From Timonella corticicola (GTDB taxonomy: Bacteria; Actinomycetota; Actinomycetes; Actinomycetales; Cellulomonadaceae), in the NCBI RefSeq assembly GCF_042683685.1, contig NZ_JBHUOP010000003.1, positions 62,001 to 126,000 of the forward strand: a DNA stretch of 64,000 bases. Reading direction: 5' to 3'. Positions 61,154 through 64,000 of this stretch are shown here, piece by piece (positions within the stretch are counted from its first letter, which is position 1; the number at the start of each line of letters is the position of its first letter). Below the pieces are notes generated by a model, which saw only the letters and a program-made list of their open reading frames with translations, searched no databases and was not told where the DNA came from. The translations under genes and the position numbers were made by a program.

Positions 61154-62584
61154 ATGAGTGAAGCAACTATTGACCACGCTGCGTCGACCTCGGCATCGAG
61201 CGGGCAGCTTCAAGGAACACCAAACGACAAGATCAAGGTCAAGGAACGGCTCGCCTATGCTTCCGGCGACATCGGCTCAAACCTGATCTTTGCAACGCTG
61301 TCCGCATTCGCACTCTTCTTCCTCACCGACGTTGCCGGTGTGGGTGCAGCTATCGCAGGTACGATTCTGCTCCTCGGCCAGATTCTTAACGGAATTACTG
61401 ACCTTGTCCTTGGATACCTGATCGACAAGACCCGCTCGCGCTGGGGTAAAACCCGCCCGTGGATCCTGTGGACCTCGGTGCCCATGGGCCTCGCATTCAT
61501 CGCCATCTTTGCGGTCCCCTCGGGCCTGAGCGACAACGGCAAGGCAGCGTGGGCCCTCATCTTCTACACGCTCGTGATGGCAGTTTTCTTCACAGCATCC
61601 AACCTGGCCTATAGCGCCCTGCTCTCACTGATCACCCCGGACTCGAAGGTCCGAGTCACGCTCACTAGTATGAGATTCTTCTTCGCGGTGATCACCACGC
61701 TCGTGGTGACGGCTGTAACCTTGCCGGCGGTTGAGGCGCTCGGCGGTGGCCAAGGCGGCTGGGTAGCCATCGCAATCATCTACGCGATCATCGCAGTCAT
61801 CTCGCTGCTTCTTGTGTTCGTGGGTACCCGCGAGCGCATCGACCCAATGAGCGGCAAGGAGGGTGAAGCTAAGCAACCGATTGGTAAGACTCTTGGGCAG
61901 CTTTTCCGCAACCGTTACTTCCTGCTTGCTGCGGCGATGTTCCTGCTGTTCTATTTCCTCAACGGTTTGAGCCAGGCCTCGGGTATCTACTTCACAACGG
62001 TCATTCTTGGCGATGCGAACCTGTTCGGTTTGGTGAGCGCGACGGGTATTTTGCCGATGGTTATCGGGATTCCGTTCATGCCGTGGCTGATGGGGCGCTT
62101 TGGTAAGCGCCGTGTCTTCCTGTTTGGCATGATTCTGGCCTTGATCGGCGTGTTGATTCCGGCGTTCGGTCCGTCGAACCTTGCGCTTGTTCTGACGGGT
62201 GGCGTGGTTCGCGGTTTCGGGCTTGTCCCGTTGACTGCTGGGGCCTTCGCTTTGGTGGCTGACGTGGTCGACTACAGCGAGTGGAAGAACGGTGTGCGCG
62301 CGGATGGTCTTATTTTCAGCGTTGTCATTTTCGGTCAGAAGGTCGGAGGCGGTGTGGCTGCGGCGGCTGTGGGTTGGCTGTTGAGCATGTCGGGTTACGT
62401 GGCGGGCGTGTCTGCTCAGTCTGAGGCTGCGCAAAACATGCTGCTGACAATCTACATTTGGATCCCAGTGGTGTTGAGTGTCCTGCTGATCGTGGTCATT
62501 TGGTTCTTCCGCATTGAGCGCCACCGCCCTGAGGTTGAGGCACACCTTGCGCAGCGCACACAGTCGGCTGACGAGTCCGCATGA
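61154..62584 (+). CDS. GPH-family glycoside:cation symporter
   Basis: A 476-residue MelB-type carrier with 12 helices. LAYASGDIGSNLIFATLSAFALFFLTDV and DLVLGYLIDKTRSRWGKTRPWILW are the cation-site and loop motifs of the family; ADVVDYSEWKNGVRADGLIFSV marks the C-terminal half. Imports glycosides, pentosides or hexuronides with H+ or Na+. First gene of an operon with Gfo/Idh/MocA and GH2 genes; ATGA overlap with the next. Confidence 0.9.
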   Translation: MSEATIDHAASTSASSGQLQGTPNDKIKVKERLAYASGDIGSNLIFATLSAFALFFLTDVAGVGAAIAGTILLLGQILNGITDLVLGYLIDKTRSRWGKTRPWILWTSVPMGLAFIAIFAVPSGLSDNGKAAWALIFYTLVMAVFFTASNLAYSALLSLITPDSKVRVTLTSMRFFFAVITTLVVTAVTLPAVEALGGGQGGWVAIAIIYAIIAVISLLLVFVGTRERIDPMSGKEGEAKQPIGKTLGQLFRNRYFLLAAAMFLLFYFLNGLSQASGIYFTTVILGDANLFGLVSATGILPMVIGIPFMPWLMGRFGKRRVFLFGMILALIGVLIPAFGPSNLALVLTGGVVRGFGLVPLTAGAFALVADVVDYSEWKNGVRADGLIFSVVIFGQKVGGGVAAAAVGWLLSMSGYVAGVSAQSEAAQNMLLTIYIWIPVVLSVLLIVVIWFFRIERHRPEVEAHLAQRTQSADESA

Positions 62585-63573
62585 GTTCAGTCTCACTTGG
62601 TTGGGCGCTATTGGGTACGGGAAGTGTTTCACACTCGGTAGCGTCCGACTTGGCACTTGTTTCTGGCGCGAAGCAGGTATCGGTGTGGTCGCGGACGGGG
62701 GAGAATGCGCAGCGGTTCGCCGGTATGCACCACTTTGAGCGGTCGTCGAGTTCACTTGATGAGGTGCTGGGCGATTCCGAGGTGGACCTCGTGTACATTG
62801 CCACCCCTCACGCAACGCACGCCGAGTTTGCGTTGGCGGCGTTGCGGGCTGGCAAGCATGTGCTGGTTGAGAAGCCGATCGGGGTGAATGCGGCTGAGGC
62901 GCGAGAGATCGCGGCGGCGGCAAAGACCCACGATCGTTTCGCTATGGAGGCCATGTGGATGCGTTTCAACCCCACCTATCGGAGCTTGCGAGCGGACGTT
63001 ACTGCGGGTGTTATCGGGCAGCCGCAGGCTGTGCGGGCCACTTTTGGTTTGCCGTTCGGGGCATCTGATTCTGAGCGGTGGTCATCTGAGCGCCGCAGCA
63101 GCACGCTGCTTGACCAGGCGATCTATGCGGTGACGTTCGCTAGGGATGTGCTCGGTGATCCGGAGTGCATACTGAGTCGGGCTTCGGTCCGCGGCGACGA
63201 TGTTGATCTTACGCTTCACGCAACACTTGAGTATCCGGGCGGTAGGTTCGCTCAGCTTGCTGCGTCGATGGTGACCTATCTTGAGCCGTCGGCCAGCGTG
63301 AGCGGCACGAACGGCTGGTCAACACTTGCAGCACCGTTTTGGGCTACCGACCGGTACACAACGCATTCGGGCGATTTCGCCACGGCGTTCGGTGCACCGG
63401 ATGAGCGCGTGCTTCCCACCGAGGGGAACGGATACGTTCCGATGCTTCGCGGCGTTCAGGAATCAATCCTCACGGGTGAGCGAGAACACCGGCTTCACCC
63501 GCTCTCAGAGTCCATCGCAGTGATGGACATCCTTGACCAGATCCGTGACTCGTGGCCTGCCACTACCTCATGA
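62581..63573 (+). CDS. Gfo/Idh/MocA-family oxidoreductase
   Basis: A 330-residue NAD(P)-dependent sugar oxidoreductase. Rossmann motif GWALLGTGSVSHSVASDL, YIATPHATHAEFALAALRAGKHVLVEKPIGVN with the catalytic EKP Lys, and MEAMWMRFNP. Overlaps the GPH stop by four bases. Some members oxidise sugars as the first step of glycosidase-linked pathways, which fits its place here. Confidence 0.88.
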   Translation: MSSVSLGWALLGTGSVSHSVASDLALVSGAKQVSVWSRTGENAQRFAGMHHFERSSSSLDEVLGDSEVDLVYIATPHATHAEFALAALRAGKHVLVEKPIGVNAAEAREIAAAAKTHDRFAMEAMWMRFNPTYRSLRADVTAGVIGQPQAVRATFGLPFGASDSERWSSERRSSTLLDQAIYAVTFARDVLGDPECILSRASVRGDDVDLTLHATLEYPGGRFAQLAASMVTYLEPSASVSGTNGWSTLAAPFWATDRYTTHSGDFATAFGAPDERVLPTEGNGYVPMLRGVQESILTGEREHRLHPLSESIAVMDILDQIRDSWPATTS

Positions 63574-63609
63574 ACTACCCACATTGAACATCACCACCTA
63601 GGAAGAAAA

Positions 63610-64000
63610 ATGTCTCGTACCTCCTTTAACACCAATTGGTTCTACCGCCCGAAAACCAGCATCTTCGCTGATGTTCGCGGCCAGGCTGAGGCCGGTACCC
63701 CGGTTCACCTTCCCCATGATGCGATCATCTCTTTGGAACGTCGCGCTGACGCACCCAGCGGAGCAGCGGGGGCGTTCTTCCCTACGGGAGCTTTTGAGTA
63801 CCGCCGTACCTTCGAGGTCCCGGCGGAATGGAGCGACAAGCACGTAGCGCTGGAGTTTGAGGGCGTTTACCGTGACGCCATGATTTACGTCAACGGCGCT
63901 TTTGTTGCCCAGCGCCCGAACGGCTATGCAGGTTTTATTGTGTCGCTTGATGGGTATCTGCGATACGGCGAAGAGAACACGATACGCGTTGATGCGCGTG
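63610..64000 (+). CDS. Glycoside hydrolase family 2 enzyme, N-terminal part (cut by window end)
   Basis: Runs off the window, with 130 residues visible. AGGAAG precedes the ATG at 63610, 36 bases after the oxidoreductase. VHLPHDAIISLERR, TGAFEYRRTFEVPAEWSDKHVALEFEGVYRDAMIYVNG and RPNGYAGFIVSLDGYL are the jelly-roll sugar-binding domain of GH2. Activity (beta-galactosidase, beta-glucuronidase, mannosidase) needs the missing catalytic domain. Confidence 0.8.
   Translation, partial: MSRTSFNTNWFYRPKTSIFADVRGQAEAGTPVHLPHDAIISLERRADAPSGAAGAFFPTGAFEYRRTFEVPAEWSDKHVALEFEGVYRDAMIYVNGAFVAQRPNGYAGFIVSLDGYLRYGEENTIRVDAR

Noticed and set aside
61625..62923. 432-residue minus-strand open frame opposite the GPH symporter
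   Set aside because: Composition is dominated by Arg, His, Gln and Thr with no motif or ribosome site; it mirrors the high-GC codon pattern of the real gene.

Overview
The window is a dense, high-GC stretch of an actinobacterial chromosome. Evidence is the frequent GTG starts, GC-rich third codon positions, a MoxR/DUF58/VWA operon, two-domain CUT2 sugar ABC ATPases, an actinobacterial-type ManA, and an alditol oxidase with a histidyl-FAD site. The many sugar transporters and glycosidases fit a host- or plant-associated saccharolytic member of the Actinomycetales or Micrococcales, but the genus cannot be fixed from sequence alone. I found no rRNA, tRNA, CRISPR array, insertion sequence or prophage.

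Layout. 1-4113 (+): end of a MoxR-type operon (DUF58, DUF4381-like, two VWA proteins, TPR/acidic-tail protein). 4195-6484 (-): a lipoprotein and a C39-like protein whose frame is broken between catalytic Cys and His. 6829-11634 (-): ytfQ-ytfR-ytfT-yjfF type sugar importer. 11946-14503 (-): a LacI regulator translationally coupled to a second, orphan two-domain ATPase. 14541-18200 (-): TM0106-type RecB nuclease/helicase. 18258-24468 (-): CUT1 importer plus aldolase, ADP-dependent-type sugar kinase and ManA-like isomerase, with a divergent DeoR regulator. 25665-32146: GNAT-like membrane protein, alditol oxidase, RCC1-repeat exoprotein, hydrolase, two-component pair. 32362-44085: glucan/glycoside block (secreted GH64-lectin, GH30, MFS, two TetR regulators, GH3, YitT, GH42). 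44148-49128: acyltransferase, a ferric-reductase-like/Ser-rich/ApbE operon, QorB-like reductase. 49318-53058 (-): E1alpha-E1beta-E2 2-oxo acid dehydrogenase operon. 53634-58000: isochorismatase-like, HisC, holin-like, AT-rich HhH protein, LLM oxidoreductase. 58001-59719 (-): WXG100-like small protein plus lipase-like protein. 60040-64000: LacI regulator divergent from a GPH symporter, Gfo/Idh/MocA and GH2 operon.

How the genes work together. Most of the window is modular sugar acquisition, with each module paired to its own regulator and usually to a visible palindrome: an 18-bp LacI-type site before ytfQ, a perfect 18-bp palindrome between LacI and the GPH operon, and two TetR-type palindromes flanking the convergent TetR pair. 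The glucan block can be read as secretion of a beta-1,3-glucanase, import by the MFS carrier and cytoplasmic trimming by GH30 and GH3.

Least explained items: three exactly phased 14-bp palindromes upstream of the 2-oxo acid dehydrogenase operon; the isomerase/kinase/aldolase pathway of unknown substrate; the Ser-rich protein between an electron-transfer flavoprotein and ApbE; the WXG100-like/lipase pair; and an AT-rich HhH-GPD-like singleton.
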